Source: Planococcus glaciei
Lineage (GTDB): Bacteria > Bacillota > Bacilli > Bacillales_A > Planococcaceae
DNA: 64,000 bases
Assembly: GCF_900099655.1 (NCBI RefSeq)
Contig: NZ_FNDC01000014.1
Location: forward strand, 1 to 64,000
Direction: 5' to 3'
In this document: positions 1-8,913 of the stretch, in pieces
How positions within the stretch are numbered: position 1 is the stretch's first letter
Layout of the letters: the number at the start of each line of letters is the position of its first letter
Program-made: the position numbers and the translations under genes
The notes under the pieces: generated by a model
Seen by the model: the letters and a program-made list of their open reading frames with translations, nothing else
Told to the model about the DNA's origin: nothing
Databases searched by the model: none

Positions 1-252
1 GAATCGTGGATTCGAAGAAGGCTCCGCATGTGCATATGGAAAGATTGGAAGAAGCCGAGTACGAAAGTGAGAAAACTCATCGGGTTGAGTATCCCGAAAG
101 GGAAGGCTTATGAATGGGGCAACTCGCGAAAGAGCTACTGGCGAATTTCAAAAAGTCCCGTATTGCACAGAGCCCTCGGAAACTCCTACTGGAGTTCCCA
201 AGGACTCAAAAGTCTGGTCGCACGTTATGAAACTTTGCGTCATCCATCTTAA
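1..252 (+). CDS. ltrA: Group II intron reverse transcriptase/maturase, C-terminal fragment
   Basis: The reading frame is open from base 1 and ends at TAA 250-252. The visible 83 residues match the C-terminal region of LtrA-type intron-encoded proteins: a Trp/Lys/Arg-rich stretch (WIRRRLRMCIWKDWKK), then a segment like the family's K-A-x-E-W-x-N-x-R-K-x-Y-W-R-I block, ending in an L-x-S-L-V-x-R-Y motif. The reverse transcriptase catalytic motifs would lie upstream of the window. The protein assists intron splicing and retrohoming. Domain V follows at once, as expected. Whether the full copy is intact cannot be judged from here. Confidence 0.9.
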   Translation, partial: ESWIRRRLRMCIWKDWKKPSTKVRKLIGLSIPKGKAYEWGNSRKSYWRISKSPVLHRALGNSYWSSQGLKSLVARYETLRHPS

Positions 253-254
253 TT

Positions 255-289
255 GAACCGCCGTATACCGAACGGTACGTACGGTGGTG
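255..289 (+). ncRNA. Group II intron domain V
   Basis: The hairpin has a lower helix (ACCGCCGTA paired with TACGGTGGT), a two-base CG bulge on the 3' side and a terminal helix (TACCG/CGGTA). This is the compact 34-base architecture of domain V, the catalytic core of group II introns, with the triad reading CGC. Its position just after the maturase stop supports the call. Confidence 0.8.
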
Positions 290-317
290 TGAGAGGTCGG
301 GAGTTAATCACTCCCTC

Positions 318-3300
318 CTACTCGATTTCGGTCTTTTCAAACAAGTCCTGCAGAATATAATAGGATTGTTTCAGGCGTTCTTCTTTTTTAGGAAGGTCCC
401 ATTTTTTCCATGAATAGTTGGCTTCTTGTCCTTCAGGGAAGTACCCGGCAAGCTTGCCGTTGGAATCTGTCAGCGTAGCAGCGGCTTTTATGCCTTCAAC
501 TTTCATCGAAGCTTCGATTCCATCTTTCCACATATCTCCGGCAAACTCACGTTGGCTTGGGTCTTTGGCATTCAACAGCATCCATGGAATACGGATTTCC
601 AGAATGCCGGTTTCTTCTGAATAGTACCAGTCGCTTAGTGAATTGTACATATCGGAATCAGGGTTCCCATTGCCGTATTGCATAACTCCAGTTTCATAGG
701 CAGAGAAGGGAAGAATTTCCCCTGTATCGGGACGAACATTTTCTTTGTTGAGTGCCAAACGAATCGGATGAAACTCTTTTGAAATGTCTTTATTGGATTC
801 TGGAATCATTTTCAAACGTTCCGCATAATCATAGTAGAACGAATCGTAGTCGCCTGCCACTAGGAGCTGTGCATCCTCTTTTCCATTTATCTTCAAATGG
901 AAATCGGCATTAAACTTCTTATCCGGTGCAGTTTCAACCGGTATGCCTTTGCCGTCTCGAAGATTGAAGTATAGGTTGAAGCCTTCTTTTTTCAACCAGT
1001 CCTTTTGGTCTTCGTTGAATTCAGCTTTGATGTACAAATACCGTTCATCATGGTCCATTGCAAGCGACTTCAATGATTCTTTTCCGTCTTTCAATAAATT
1101 CTTACCTGGTGTCCACTCATCTTTGCCATCCACTTTCACTTTGAGCGTATCAAAGCTGAGAAGGCCAAATTGCTGCTCGTTCGTCTGGGCATTCGACCAG
1201 AATGGACGGCGGTCGGGATTGTCATAATCCATTGTATTCCATGTGCGTTTGAACCATTCGTCTTGCCAAGTGAAGACGAGGCCGCCAAGCATATCCTCAT
1301 TTAAAATGTCTTCATACAGGCGTTTCGCAATTTCGCCTTGCTGCTGTTCGGAAATAAACCCTTGGTTCCAGCCGAACGGGTTTTCATGTGTCTTGCCTCG
1401 GGAAGCAGGAACACCAAATTCGGCTATCAGTATCGGCATTTCATGGGAATCATTCAAATCCTTTAAATATCCGGCATAGTTATTACGTTCGCCTCGATGG
1501 TCAATAAATTCTGTGTATTTTTCCTCGAGGTTCAAAAAATCAGGATAATACGGATAGACATGATAAGATGCAAACATGCCGACTTTTTGAATCGCATCTT
1601 TTGATTTGATGTGATTTGGATCTACAGATGCAAGGTCTTCATCATCACTCGGTTCCGCCGGCTGTTCTAAGTTATCGGTTGTGACCCAGTTGGTGAAGCT
1701 CAGTGGACGCATGCTCTCATAATTGCCCATTTCATAATCGCTTAAGTAATCCAGCTGCATGGCGAGCCAGTGCTCCATCGGATTGGCTCCATCTGTCATG
1801 ACGTACTTGCCATCGTAATCGCCCAGTTCGGGATGCAGCCGGTTCATCTCATCGACCATATCGGGGAACCACTCAATGCCGATAACCCAGCCAATCACGT
1901 AAGGGGATATGTCTGCCTTATACGTTCCGGCTGCATGGCCCGGTTTTTCTTCAACTGTTGCGTTGCCGTGGACAACATCCACAATTTTTTTCATTTCATT
2001 CTGGAAGTTTTGAGTGATATCCTTATCAAATGCATCCAGCTTTTCCACAAGCGGTTCTTCGTCCACCCAGACCCCGTGGTAAAGATAAAGAGGAGTTTCT
2101 GCTTTTTCGTTATAGCTCTTTAAGGCCTCATAAAATGCTGGCGGGTGAAGTGTGTAAACGCGGATGGCGTTGGCGTTCATTTCGCCGATCTGTTCGAACC
2201 AGCGGTCGTATTCTTCTCGGGTAATGGCAGCTTCTCCGGGGAATGTTCCGGGTTTTGCCATTCCCATATTGACGCCTTTGACCGTAAATGGCTGCCATTT
2301 ATTGTCCTGATACACCTCAAACGTTTGGCCGTTGATCCGGGAAGGATAGCTGATGCCGTCTTGTTCCGCCTGAACAACTGCTGCAGGTTCTTTTTTTGCT
2401 GTACTTTGTTTTTGTTCCGTCTTTGCCAAAATGCTTTCCATCATCGGTGCATACGTTTTCCAATAAAAAGCAGTGTCGGAATCTGCATCATTAGAGGAAA
2501 GTAGGGACTTGATTTTTGCAAAACCGCTGTATTGATAAATACTTGGAATCTCTCCAATGTCCACAAAATCTCCGGCGAACAAGTAGATAGCTGAATCATT
2601 TTTCTTCAGCTGCAAAATTGCCGGGAATTGTGAAGGAATGCCATGCTCATCCAAAATAGCCGATCCTGAATCAGTTAAGTCCCATTCATAGTCAGCCAAA
2701 ACGTTTTCGCTGGCTGCTGGCTCACTGATATCAAACCAATATTTGAATGCGGGAGAATCGTTTAACGAAAATAGATCCTGGCCTTTGTCGTTAAATGCCA
2801 GTTTTATCCCTTCTGGTCCCACAGCGCCTTGTTCTTCGGAAAGAACAACAATTTCTTCGGTTTTATCATTGACGAGTATAAAGCCGGGACCCTTATAATC
2901 CCATTTTTCTCCGGAGTTCTCAAAACGGGAAATGACCCATTCCGGCACTTCTTCTCCAGTCCCGCTTAACTCGCCGAAATACCGGCCGCTCCAGCCTGTC
3001 GAGTCGACGCCGAGAAATTCGGTCATATCTTTTCGTACGGCTTCATCCGTCGGAGAGGCAAAGGAATTAAACTCGATCACAAGGTCAGAGCCATTATCAG
3101 CAACTTGATTTTTGATTGTAGTCCATTCTTCCATCTGCATTCCGCCATATAAGAGAGAAGGCGCTGCTTCTTCTTGTGAATCATTCCATGGCAAGTTGTC
3201 TTCATAAACGCCGTACGTATCGGCCACGTATACTAAGTCTGTGCCTTCAAGCGAATCGGGCATTTCACGGATGCCGTACGTTTTTTCAGTTTCATCCGGA

Positions 3301-3530
3301 ACAAAACCGTAGTAATCGCTGTCTTTTTTATAGCTTGTGCCATCGGCCTTCTCGTACTGGAAATGATTAAGAAGCCAGGTCAAGCCGTGGTGCTCGCGGT
3401 AATCTTCGTTCGGCACCGTTTTATCAATAATCGCTACTTGGAGCTGATCTTTGCTTTGCAGGTTCCAGAGAACAATGGGCAAAGCCAATAGAATAACAAT
3501 CACACTAATTGTGGAAATGATTTTTTTCAT
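318..3530 (-). CDS. Membrane-anchored glycoside hydrolase-like protein
   Basis: A 1070-residue protein that starts at ATG 3530 behind a good AAAGGAG. Residues 1-25 form an uncleaved signal anchor or signal peptide (KKIISTISVIVILLALPIVL), so the body is extracytoplasmic. Residues about 30-380 have no domain I can name. Residues about 400-780 look like a TIM-barrel glycosidase of the GH2/GH5 clan: a VKGVNMG entry strand, a conserved acid in GIEWFPD (near residue 550) and a probable nucleophile in LIAEFGVP (near residue 703). The remainder looks like a beta-sandwich. The substrate is unknown; cell-wall or exopolysaccharide trimming is a guess. The last two codons and the stop appear to lie inside the adjacent group II intron, so the native C-terminus may have been replaced. 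Confidence 0.75.
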   Translation of the reverse strand: MKKIISTISVIVILLALPIVLWNLQSKDQLQVAIIDKTVPNEDYREHHGLTWLLNHFQYEKADGTSYKKDSDYYGFVPDETEKTYGIREMPDSLEGTDLVYVADTYGVYEDNLPWNDSQEEAAPSLLYGGMQMEEWTTIKNQVADNGSDLVIEFNSFASPTDEAVRKDMTEFLGVDSTGWSGRYFGELSGTGEEVPEWVISRFENSGEKWDYKGPGFILVNDKTEEIVVLSEEQGAVGPEGIKLAFNDKGQDLFSLNDSPAFKYWFDISEPAASENVLADYEWDLTDSGSAILDEHGIPSQFPAILQLKKNDSAIYLFAGDFVDIGEIPSIYQYSGFAKIKSLLSSNDADSDTAFYWKTYAPMMESILAKTEQKQSTAKKEPAAVVQAEQDGISYPSRINGQTFEVYQDNKWQPFTVKGVNMGMAKPGTFPGEAAITREEYDRWFEQIGEMNANAIRVYTLHPPAFYEALKSYNEKAETPLYLYHGVWVDEEPLVEKLDAFDKDITQNFQNEMKKIVDVVHGNATVEEKPGHAAGTYKADISPYVIGWVIGIEWFPDMVDEMNRLHPELGDYDGKYVMTDGANPMEHWLAMQLDYLSDYEMGNYESMRPLSFTNWVTTDNLEQPAEPSDDEDLASVDPNHIKSKDAIQKVGMFASYHVYPYYPDFLNLEEKYTEFIDHRGERNNYAGYLKDLNDSHEMPILIAEFGVPASRGKTHENPFGWNQGFISEQQQGEIAKRLYEDILNEDMLGGLVFTWQDEWFKRTWNTMDYDNPDRRPFWSNAQTNEQQFGLLSFDTLKVKVDGKDEWTPGKNLLKDGKESLKSLAMDHDERYLYIKAEFNEDQKDWLKKEGFNLYFNLRDGKGIPVETAPDKKFNADFHLKINGKEDAQLLVAGDYDSFYYDYAERLKMIPESNKDISKEFHPIRLALNKENVRPDTGEILPFSAYETGVMQYGNGNPDSDMYNSLSDWYYSEETGILEIRIPWMLLNAKDPSQREFAGDMWKDGIEASMKVEGIKAAATLTDSNGKLAGYFPEGQEANYSWKKWDLPKKEERLKQSYYILQDLFEKTEIE

Positions 3531-3755
3531 GTTAAAACTCCTTTTTCATCTTCTATTAAATAGAAAACCTTGGAATATTATATCTTATCTAATGATAAAA
3601 TGCGTATAAAAATAGGTATTTTGTTAATAAAATTTAGAAAAAATTTACTTATGGCAGATTTAAAGCTATTAGACTTTTTTAACCTCAAGTCTGCCAGCTT
3701 GTATGCTACTCAACCAGTCCAATACGTACTCGGTAAGAACAAGGAGGGGAAAATC

Positions 3756-4304
3756 GTGAGGAATTTAATCGATCATGCAATCGGGTTTGCGGCCTTCAAG
3801 CACACGGGGCAGGTCAGAAAAGGGACAAGTATCCCGTATATCAGCCATCCATTTGCAGTGGGCATGATGCTGCAGCAAGCAGGCGAATCAGAGGAAGTGG
3901 TCGCTGCCGGCATTCTCCACGATACGCTTGAAGACACAGCGGCAACAGAGGAGGAGATAAGAGCGGTTTTTGGAGAACAGGTGCTGCTTTTGGTAAAAGC
4001 AGCTTCGGAGCCGGATAAATCGCGGCCCTGGGAAGATCGGAAGCGTCATACGGTGTCAAAGCTGGCTGCCCGCTCGCGGGAAGAGCTTGCCATTATAGTT
4101 GCGGACAAACTGCACAATCTGCGTTCCATCCGCTTGGATTTCGAGGAAACTGGAGAGGAAGTGTGGAACCGCTTTAACCGGGGCAAGGAACAACAAGAAT
4201 GGTATTACCGGGGAATTGTGAATGCACTTGTAAGCCGGCACGAGGAATTGGCGATGGCAGAAGAACTGAAAGAGGAAGTGGCACGGGTTTTTGGGAACCA
4301 GTAA
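3756..4304 (+). CDS. HD-domain phosphohydrolase, RelA/SpoT hydrolase-like
   Basis: I start the protein at GTG 3756 because an ideal AAGGAGGGG precedes it by seven bases; the same frame is open to 3570 but that part is AT-rich and non-conserved. The 182-residue product has the metal-binding HD fold: H31, H55-D56 in ILHDTLED and a distal Asp in VADKLHNL. This arrangement is typical of stand-alone (p)ppGpp hydrolases (MESH1/SpoT HD type). There is no synthetase domain, so a role in removing alarmones or related nucleotides is likely but not proven. It stands alone between two oppositely oriented genes and ends at a bidirectional terminator. Confidence 0.8.
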   Translation: MRNLIDHAIGFAAFKHTGQVRKGTSIPYISHPFAVGMMLQQAGESEEVVAAGILHDTLEDTAATEEEIRAVFGEQVLLLVKAASEPDKSRPWEDRKRHTVSKLAARSREELAIIVADKLHNLRSIRLDFEETGEEVWNRFNRGKEQQEWYYRGIVNALVSRHEELAMAEELKEEVARVFGNQ

Positions 4305-4340
4305 AAAATGGAGTGAGGGAAATTTTCCTCACTCCATTTT
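4305..4340. terminator. Bidirectional terminator
   Basis: A 14-bp perfect stem (AAAATGGAGTGAGG with CCTCACTCCATTTT) with A-tract and T-tract flanks lies between the convergent HD hydrolase and deacetylase genes. Confidence 0.9.
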
Positions 4341-4343
4341 GGT

Positions 4344-5378
4344 TTATCTAGGGATGGTCAATACTTGCCCGACGCGGATGATGTACGGGCTCGGTATTTT
4401 ATTGGCGGCTGCAATTTTGGCGACAGTTGTGTTATAGCGCTTTGCAATACCGTAAAGCGTATCGCCCGATTTCACCGTGTATTTAATCACGGCTGCAGGA
4501 GGCGGAACGGCTTTGCCCGGAATCGTCAGCACTTGTCCGACGCGGATGATGTACGGACTCGGTATTTTATTGGCTGCGGCAATTGCAGCGACAGTCGTGT
4601 TGTACTTTTTCGCAATGCTGTAAAGTGTATCACCTGCTTTAACGGTGTATTTCACACCGCTGGCAGGCGGCGGAGAAGACGTTGGCAATTTCAGCAATTG
4701 CGAAACGGTCACAAAAGTGTAGCCTTTTGCTTTCAGCTTTGTGATCATGCCTTGAAGAGCTCCAGGCGTTCCGGATGCACCGGCTCCGGTATGCATCAAG
4801 ACAATGGTGCCGGGCACGACGTTGCCCAGCACTTTGTTGGTAATGGAAGCGGAAGATACGCCTTTCCAGTCGAGTGTGTCAATGTTCCATTGAATCGTAT
4901 GCGTGTACCCGGCATTGCCGACAGCTGCCAGAACTTTTGCGTTGCTTGCTCCAAAAGGCGCGCGGAACAGCGGCTTGGTCGTTTTGCCGGTGATGCCTTT
5001 GATCGTGCTTTCTGTTTTATCAAGTTCGGCTTTCATCTGGGCAGCAGTCAATTTTGTAAAATCCGGATGCGAATAAGAATGGTTAGCGATTTGGTGGCCT
5101 TGTGCGGCAATGTTCTTGATCGACTGAGGATGATTTTTGGCTCCCGAACCGGTCAGGAAGAAGGTCGCTTTTACTTTGTTGGCGGATAAGGTTTGGAGAA
5201 TTTTGTTGATATTGGTTCCGTCGGATCCGTCATCAAACGTCAACGCAATCACTTTGCTCGTTGTAGCGCCTTTCGTGACGTACTTAGAATTGGCTGCTTC
5301 AGTTTGCGGTGAAAAAGAAAACATGGAAAATAAAACGAGTAAAATGACAGCGGCAACTTTAAATAACTTGTTACTCAC
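4344..5378 (-). CDS. Secreted polysaccharide deacetylase with two C-terminal LysM domains
   Basis: I choose GTG 5378 as start because AAAGGGGTGA lies five bases upstream; an in-frame ATG at 5411 lacks a ribosome site. The 344-residue product has a signal peptide ending near QTEA-A, then a NodB-type deacetylase domain with TFDDG (catalytic Asp and metal Asp), HSYSHP (metal His pair), RAPFG, DTLDW and VLMHTG. Two LysM repeats of about 45 residues follow, each with YTVKxGDTLYxIAKxYNTT and joined by Pro-rich linkers. It probably removes N-acetyl groups from peptidoglycan or chitin-like glycans while bound to the wall by LysM. The two LysM-coding stretches are near-identical at DNA level, so recent duplication is likely. 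Confidence 0.93.
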   Translation of the reverse strand: MSNKLFKVAAVILLVLFSMFSFSPQTEAANSKYVTKGATTSKVIALTFDDGSDGTNINKILQTLSANKVKATFFLTGSGAKNHPQSIKNIAAQGHQIANHSYSHPDFTKLTAAQMKAELDKTESTIKGITGKTTKPLFRAPFGASNAKVLAAVGNAGYTHTIQWNIDTLDWKGVSSASITNKVLGNVVPGTIVLMHTGAGASGTPGALQGMITKLKAKGYTFVTVSQLLKLPTSSPPPASGVKYTVKAGDTLYSIAKKYNTTVAAIAAANKIPSPYIIRVGQVLTIPGKAVPPPAAVIKYTVKSGDTLYGIAKRYNTTVAKIAAANKIPSPYIIRVGQVLTIPR

Positions 5379-5673
5379 TCGACTCACCCCTTTTTCTTTA
5401 CCCAGCATCAAAAACTAGGTATGTATACAGCTGGAAAAGGTGAGAGATATTGCCTACATATGTTACTTATATTAGAATATTCTGATATTTTATGATTCGA
5501 TTATATCATGGAAACTTATAAATAAATAGTTTTCTTTTGTCGAAATGATAAGAATATAATCGGAAACTCGGCGCGTTAGCATAACAATTATATTCCAGAA
5601 ACGATTTACAAAAAAATAGAAAAGGAGTAAGATTTCTTTAAATTCAGAAAAATTAGCCGAGGGGAGAGGAAGA

Positions 5674-7038
5674 GTGATGGCTGCTAAAGAGAATCAGCCT
5701 CTGAGTGAAACCGGATATAAGCAGGAGTTGAAACGGGCACTAACGTTTTGGGATTTGATGATCTACGGATTGGTCTTTATGGTGCCGATTGCACCATTCG
5801 GTATTTACGGCATCATTGCCCAAGGCTCGAACGGCATGGTCGCATTGGCGTATTTAATCGGTATGGTTGCCATGATTTTTACGGCGCTCAGTTATGCCAC
5901 AATGTCTGAGGCTTTTCCGATTGCCGGCTCTGTCTATTCCTATGCACAGCGCGGCATTAACGATGCAGCGGGGTTTCTCGCCGGCTGGCTTATTCTGCTC
6001 GATTATATTTTTGTGCCGGCACTGCTTTACCTGGTCAGTGCGGCGGCGCTCCATGACATCGTTCCGGAAATTCCGCTGCTCGTTTGGCTCGTTTTCTTTA
6101 TCGGAATCAATACCGTGATCAATGTCATCGGCATTGAATTTACGGCGAAGGCCAATAAAATCATCATTGTGCTTGAGTTGATTGTATTGGCCATTTTTGT
6201 AGGGGTCGGCATCTATGCAGTTGCCCAAGGCGTTAACGGTGCTGAATTTACGTACAAACCGCTTTATGATGCCGATCAATTCAGTTTGGGGCTTGTCATG
6301 GGAGCGGTATCGATTGCTGTCTTAAGCTTTTTGGGATTTGATGCAATTGCCACACTTGCGGAAGAATCAAAAGGGGGAAGAAAAGCGGTCGGCAATGCCA
6401 TTATTGTGTCTTTGCTCGTAGTCGGCGTGCTCTTCATCATCCAGACTTGGGTAGCTGCACTAATCTGGCCGGATTATACGACATTCGAAAATGCCGATGT
6501 GGCATTCTACCAGATTGCGGAAGTAGCGGGAGGCGCTTGGCTTAAATGGCTGACTATTATTGCCACAGCGGTAGCCTGGGGAATCGCCGATGCCCTTGTT
6601 GCCCAAGCAGCAATATCGCGTGTGCTATACAGCATGGCCCGTGACCGGAAACTGCCGAAACTGCTCGCAAAGGTACATCCGAAATTCCAGACGCCTTATA
6701 TTAGCACCATCATCGTAGCCATCATTTCATTGATTGTAACAAGCTTTTTCGCAAACCGTATTGGCGAGTTGGCCTCCGTCATCAATTTCGGGGCTTTGAC
6801 TGCTTTTCTTTTTCTCCACGTGTCAGTCATCATCTACTTTATCGGCAAAAAGAAAAGCAAAAACTATTTCAAGCATTTAGTTTTGCCGCTGGTCGGGTTT
6901 ATTATCATTGCTTACGTCTGGTGGAACTTGGATGCCTTGTCGAAACAGCTTGGGTTTATCTGGCTGGCAATCGGAATCGTCTACTTGCTGTTTTTGAAAG
7001 GGACGAAACGGGATACGAAGTTGAATTTGGAGGAGTAA
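5674..7038 (+). CDS. APC-family amino acid permease
   Basis: A 454-residue integral membrane protein with about 12 hydrophobic segments. The N-terminus (LKRALTFWDLMIYGL.FMVPIAPFGIYG) is the first helix of the APC superfamily, with the helix-breaking small residues that bind substrate, and the SYATMSEAFPIAGSVYSYA motif marks TM3. The overall pattern resembles the YbeC/PuuP group, which imports amino acids or polyamines by cation symport. The GTG start at 5674 is followed by ATG 5677; GGGGAGAGGA supplies the ribosome site. The 262-base upstream gap is AT-rich and shows no leader structure I can name. The Lrp/AsnC gene downstream may regulate it. Confidence 0.88.
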   Translation: MMAAKENQPLSETGYKQELKRALTFWDLMIYGLVFMVPIAPFGIYGIIAQGSNGMVALAYLIGMVAMIFTALSYATMSEAFPIAGSVYSYAQRGINDAAGFLAGWLILLDYIFVPALLYLVSAAALHDIVPEIPLLVWLVFFIGINTVINVIGIEFTAKANKIIIVLELIVLAIFVGVGIYAVAQGVNGAEFTYKPLYDADQFSLGLVMGAVSIAVLSFLGFDAIATLAEESKGGRKAVGNAIIVSLLVVGVLFIIQTWVAALIWPDYTTFENADVAFYQIAEVAGGAWLKWLTIIATAVAWGIADALVAQAAISRVLYSMARDRKLPKLLAKVHPKFQTPYISTIIVAIISLIVTSFFANRIGELASVINFGALTAFLFLHVSVIIYFIGKKKSKNYFKHLVLPLVGFIIIAYVWWNLDALSKQLGFIWLAIGIVYLLFLKGTKRDTKLNLEE

Positions 7039-7093
7039 ATTGAGTGTGAATCATTCGTTAGCTTCATGCCTTGCTCAGAAGGAAAAATAGAGA

Positions 7094-7123
7094 AAATAGC
7101 CCGACATTCACCGGGCTATTTTT
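7094..7123 (+). terminator. Rho-independent terminator of the permease gene
   Basis: The stem AAATAGCCCG/CGGGCTATTT with an eight-base loop is followed by a T run. Confidence 0.9.
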
Positions 7124-7217
7124 GATGAAATGAAATGGCTGGAAGCTGTTTTGCTGTAAATATTTGTGCTATTCTTTTTTCATAAGCAAAACACTGAACC
7201 GCAGAGGAGTTGAGAGG

Positions 7218-7685
7218 ATGGCGGAACATACAGAAGGCCTCGATGAACTGGATTTAAAAATCTTGTCGTTTCTGCAGGATGATGGGCGGATGACCTTTAA
7301 GGAGATTGCCTCAAGGGTTGGTGTTGCCGAGAGAACGATCCGCCTGCGTGTTTCCAATTTGCGTGAAAACGGCACCTTGTCAATTGTCGGTGTCGTAAGC
7401 CCCATGAAAATCGGCTTGAATGTTATTGCCGCCATCCAAATTGCCGCATCCCAAGATCAATTGGAGCAATGTGCAAAGGAATTAGCCGAGTTGGATGAAG
7501 TGCGGTTCGTGGCGTTGATTACAGGCGAATATCATATTTTATCGGAAGTCTGCGTGGAGTCTAATGAAGCATTAAGTGACTTTATCGAGCAGAAATTAAA
7601 CAAAGTGACAGGCATTGAGCGCATGAACGTTATCGTGGAATTAAAGATTTTGAAAAACAAATTTAATTTTATTCGGGAGAATTGA
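7218..7685 (+). CDS. Lrp/AsnC-family transcriptional regulator
   Basis: A 155-residue regulator started at ATG 7218 behind GAGGAGTTGAGAGG. Residues about 8-60 form the AsnC-type winged HTH (DLKILSFLQDDGRMTFKEIASRVGVAERTIRLRV), and residues about 70-150 the RAM ligand-binding domain, with the GEYH turn near the effector site. Proteins of this family are amino-acid-responsive dimers or octamers that bend promoter DNA. Here the neighbours are an amino-acid permease upstream and a DUF1028 protein downstream, so either is a plausible target. The gene has its own terminator. Confidence 0.92.
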   Translation: MAEHTEGLDELDLKILSFLQDDGRMTFKEIASRVGVAERTIRLRVSNLRENGTLSIVGVVSPMKIGLNVIAAIQIAASQDQLEQCAKELAELDEVRFVALITGEYHILSEVCVESNEALSDFIEQKLNKVTGIERMNVIVELKILKNKFNFIREN

Positions 7686-7695
7686 GGAAACAGGG

Positions 7696-7726
7696 CCTGC
7701 ACTTTGTTGAAAGTGCAGGTTTTTGT
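7696..7726 (+). terminator. Rho-independent terminator of the Lrp/AsnC gene
   Basis: A ten-base perfect stem CCTGCACTTT/AAAGTGCAGG with a GTTG loop and a T run follows the stop codon by 13 bases. Confidence 0.93.
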
Positions 7727-7864
7727 TTATTTGGAAAATTCGGTTGTTTGAAGTTTTTTCATTAGGTATAGTGAAGTGGGAATAGGAAAAATTAATGTAA
7801 AACAATAATGGTGACTTTTTAATAGGGTTAGTTCTATAAGCGTTACTTTTAATGGAGGTATTTT

Positions 7865-7951
7865 ATGAAAGGCTTATTGAAAGAGTTAACCAAAATTGTG
7901 GGCATGCGGGTATTAAGAAGACGTGAGGAATACCGAATGAAGCTATTTTAA
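7865..7951 (+). CDS. Small basic 28-residue peptide, leader or small protein
   Basis: ATG 7865 is preceded by AATGGAGG at good spacing, and the frame runs for 28 codons to TAA 7949-7951. The product starts MKGLLKELTKIVGMRVLRRR and is basic and amphipathic, with about a third Lys/Arg and no Cys. The next gene begins 12 bases after the stop, and its own AAGGAGGAG overlaps the stop region, so the two ORFs are probably co-transcribed. I recognise no family. It could be a true small protein, a leader peptide controlling the DUF1028 gene, or chance. Confidence 0.5.
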   Translation: MKGLLKELTKIVGMRVLRRREEYRMKLF

Positions 7952-7963
7952 GGAGGAGATTTT

Positions 7964-8842
7964 GTGGTTAGGGAATTAGTGGATAAAAGTAAACTTGTTG
8001 CGACGTTTTCAATTGTAGGCGCTGACCCGGAGACAGGCGAAGTCGGCGTGGCGGTGCAATCAAAGTTTTTGGCAGTCGGCTCGGTCGTGCCTTGGGCAAA
8101 AGCCAATGTTGGCGCGGTAGCAACGCAGTCCTGGGCAAATACGGCTTATGGACCTGAGGGGCTGGCGCTATTGGAACAAGGCATGGCGCCGGAAGAAGTG
8201 GTTGCGAAATTGGTAAGCGGCGATCCCGGCAGAAATTTGCGCCAGGTGGCCGTCATCAATGCAAAAGGCGAAGCAAGCGCATTTACCGGAGAAGAATGCT
8301 ACGATTGGGCAGGCCATAAAGTCGGCAAGCATCACTCCGCACAGGGCAATATTCTGGTCAGTGAAGAAACAGTCACTGCCATGAGCGAGACGTTTGAAAA
8401 AACGGAAGGACCGCTTGCCGAACGGCTGCTGAAAGCACTGGAAGCAGCGCAGCATGCAGGCGGAGACAGCCGGGGCAAACAATCGGCAGCTCTTTATGTA
8501 TTGCAGGAAGGGGCGGGGTACGGCGGCTATAATGACGTCAAAGTCGATCTTCGCGTCGATGACCATCCGGAGCCGATCGAGGAGCTTCAGCGCTTATACG
8601 AACTGCATAAACTGTACGGCATGCCGTCTGAAGCATTTGTTGATATCGAAGGAGCGGTATTCGAAGAAATCAAGCAGCAGCTTGTGAAGCTGGAATTGCT
8701 AGAGCGTGCAGATCAGCCGGAATACGAAGGCGAGGTTCAGGAAGCATTGAAGACCTTCGCTTTGCGCGAGAACTTCGATGACCGCTGGACAGAAGAACGA
8801 AAAATTGATGATAAAGTGCTGGAATTTTTACGGCAGCAATGA
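7964..8842 (+). CDS. DUF1028 family protein, Ntn-hydrolase-like
   Basis: A 292-residue protein with a GTG start behind AAGGAGGAG. The N-terminal region (ATFSIVGADPETGEVGVAVQSKFLAVGS, then ATQSWANTAYGPEGL) matches the DUF1028 family, which has the Ntn-hydrolase fold also found in proteasome subunits; members are proposed amidohydrolases. The strand AALYVLQEGAGYGGYNDVKVDLRVDDHP is the second family signature. Residues after about 225 form an Asp/Glu-rich helical tail. DUF1028 genes often sit beside amino-acid metabolism or RidA genes, and here beside an Lrp-type regulator. The substrate is unknown. Confidence 0.85.
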   Translation: MVRELVDKSKLVATFSIVGADPETGEVGVAVQSKFLAVGSVVPWAKANVGAVATQSWANTAYGPEGLALLEQGMAPEEVVAKLVSGDPGRNLRQVAVINAKGEASAFTGEECYDWAGHKVGKHHSAQGNILVSEETVTAMSETFEKTEGPLAERLLKALEAAQHAGGDSRGKQSAALYVLQEGAGYGGYNDVKVDLRVDDHPEPIEELQRLYELHKLYGMPSEAFVDIEGAVFEEIKQQLVKLELLERADQPEYEGEVQEALKTFALRENFDDRWTEERKIDDKVLEFLRQQ

Positions 8843-8845
8843 CAG

Positions 8846-8888
8846 AAGAGCCCGGACTGAAGAAATTCTTCAGTCCGGGCTCTTTTAT
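8846..8888 (+). terminator. Rho-independent terminator of the DUF1028 gene
   Basis: A long near-perfect 19-bp stem, AAGAGCCCGGACTGAAGAA paired with its complement at 8866-8884, is followed by TTTT. Confidence 0.93.
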
Positions 8889-8913
8889 CGTTAGAAGCAT
8901 AATTTTAAGTTTG

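Larger units (their letters stand above)
1..326 (+). mobile_element. Group II intron, 3' part (truncated by window edge)
   Basis: The stretch contains the C-terminal end of a maturase followed, within 5 bases of its stop, by a domain V-like hairpin (about 255-289) and a domain VI-like hairpin (about 293-320), the standard order at the 3' end of a bacterial group II intron. By analogy with Ll.LtrB, whose bulged A lies seven bases from the 3' end, the branch-point A would be A320 and the 3' splice site would follow T326. The 5' part lies outside the window. The intron runs on the plus strand, antisense to the large gene whose stop codon lies at 318-320, so it cannot be spliced from that gene's mRNA. 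The exact 3' boundary is inferred. Confidence 0.85.

Noticed and set aside
3570-3755. N-terminal extension of the HD hydrolase
   Set aside because: The stretch is AT-rich and non-conserved in type, while an ideal ribosome site precedes GTG 3756.
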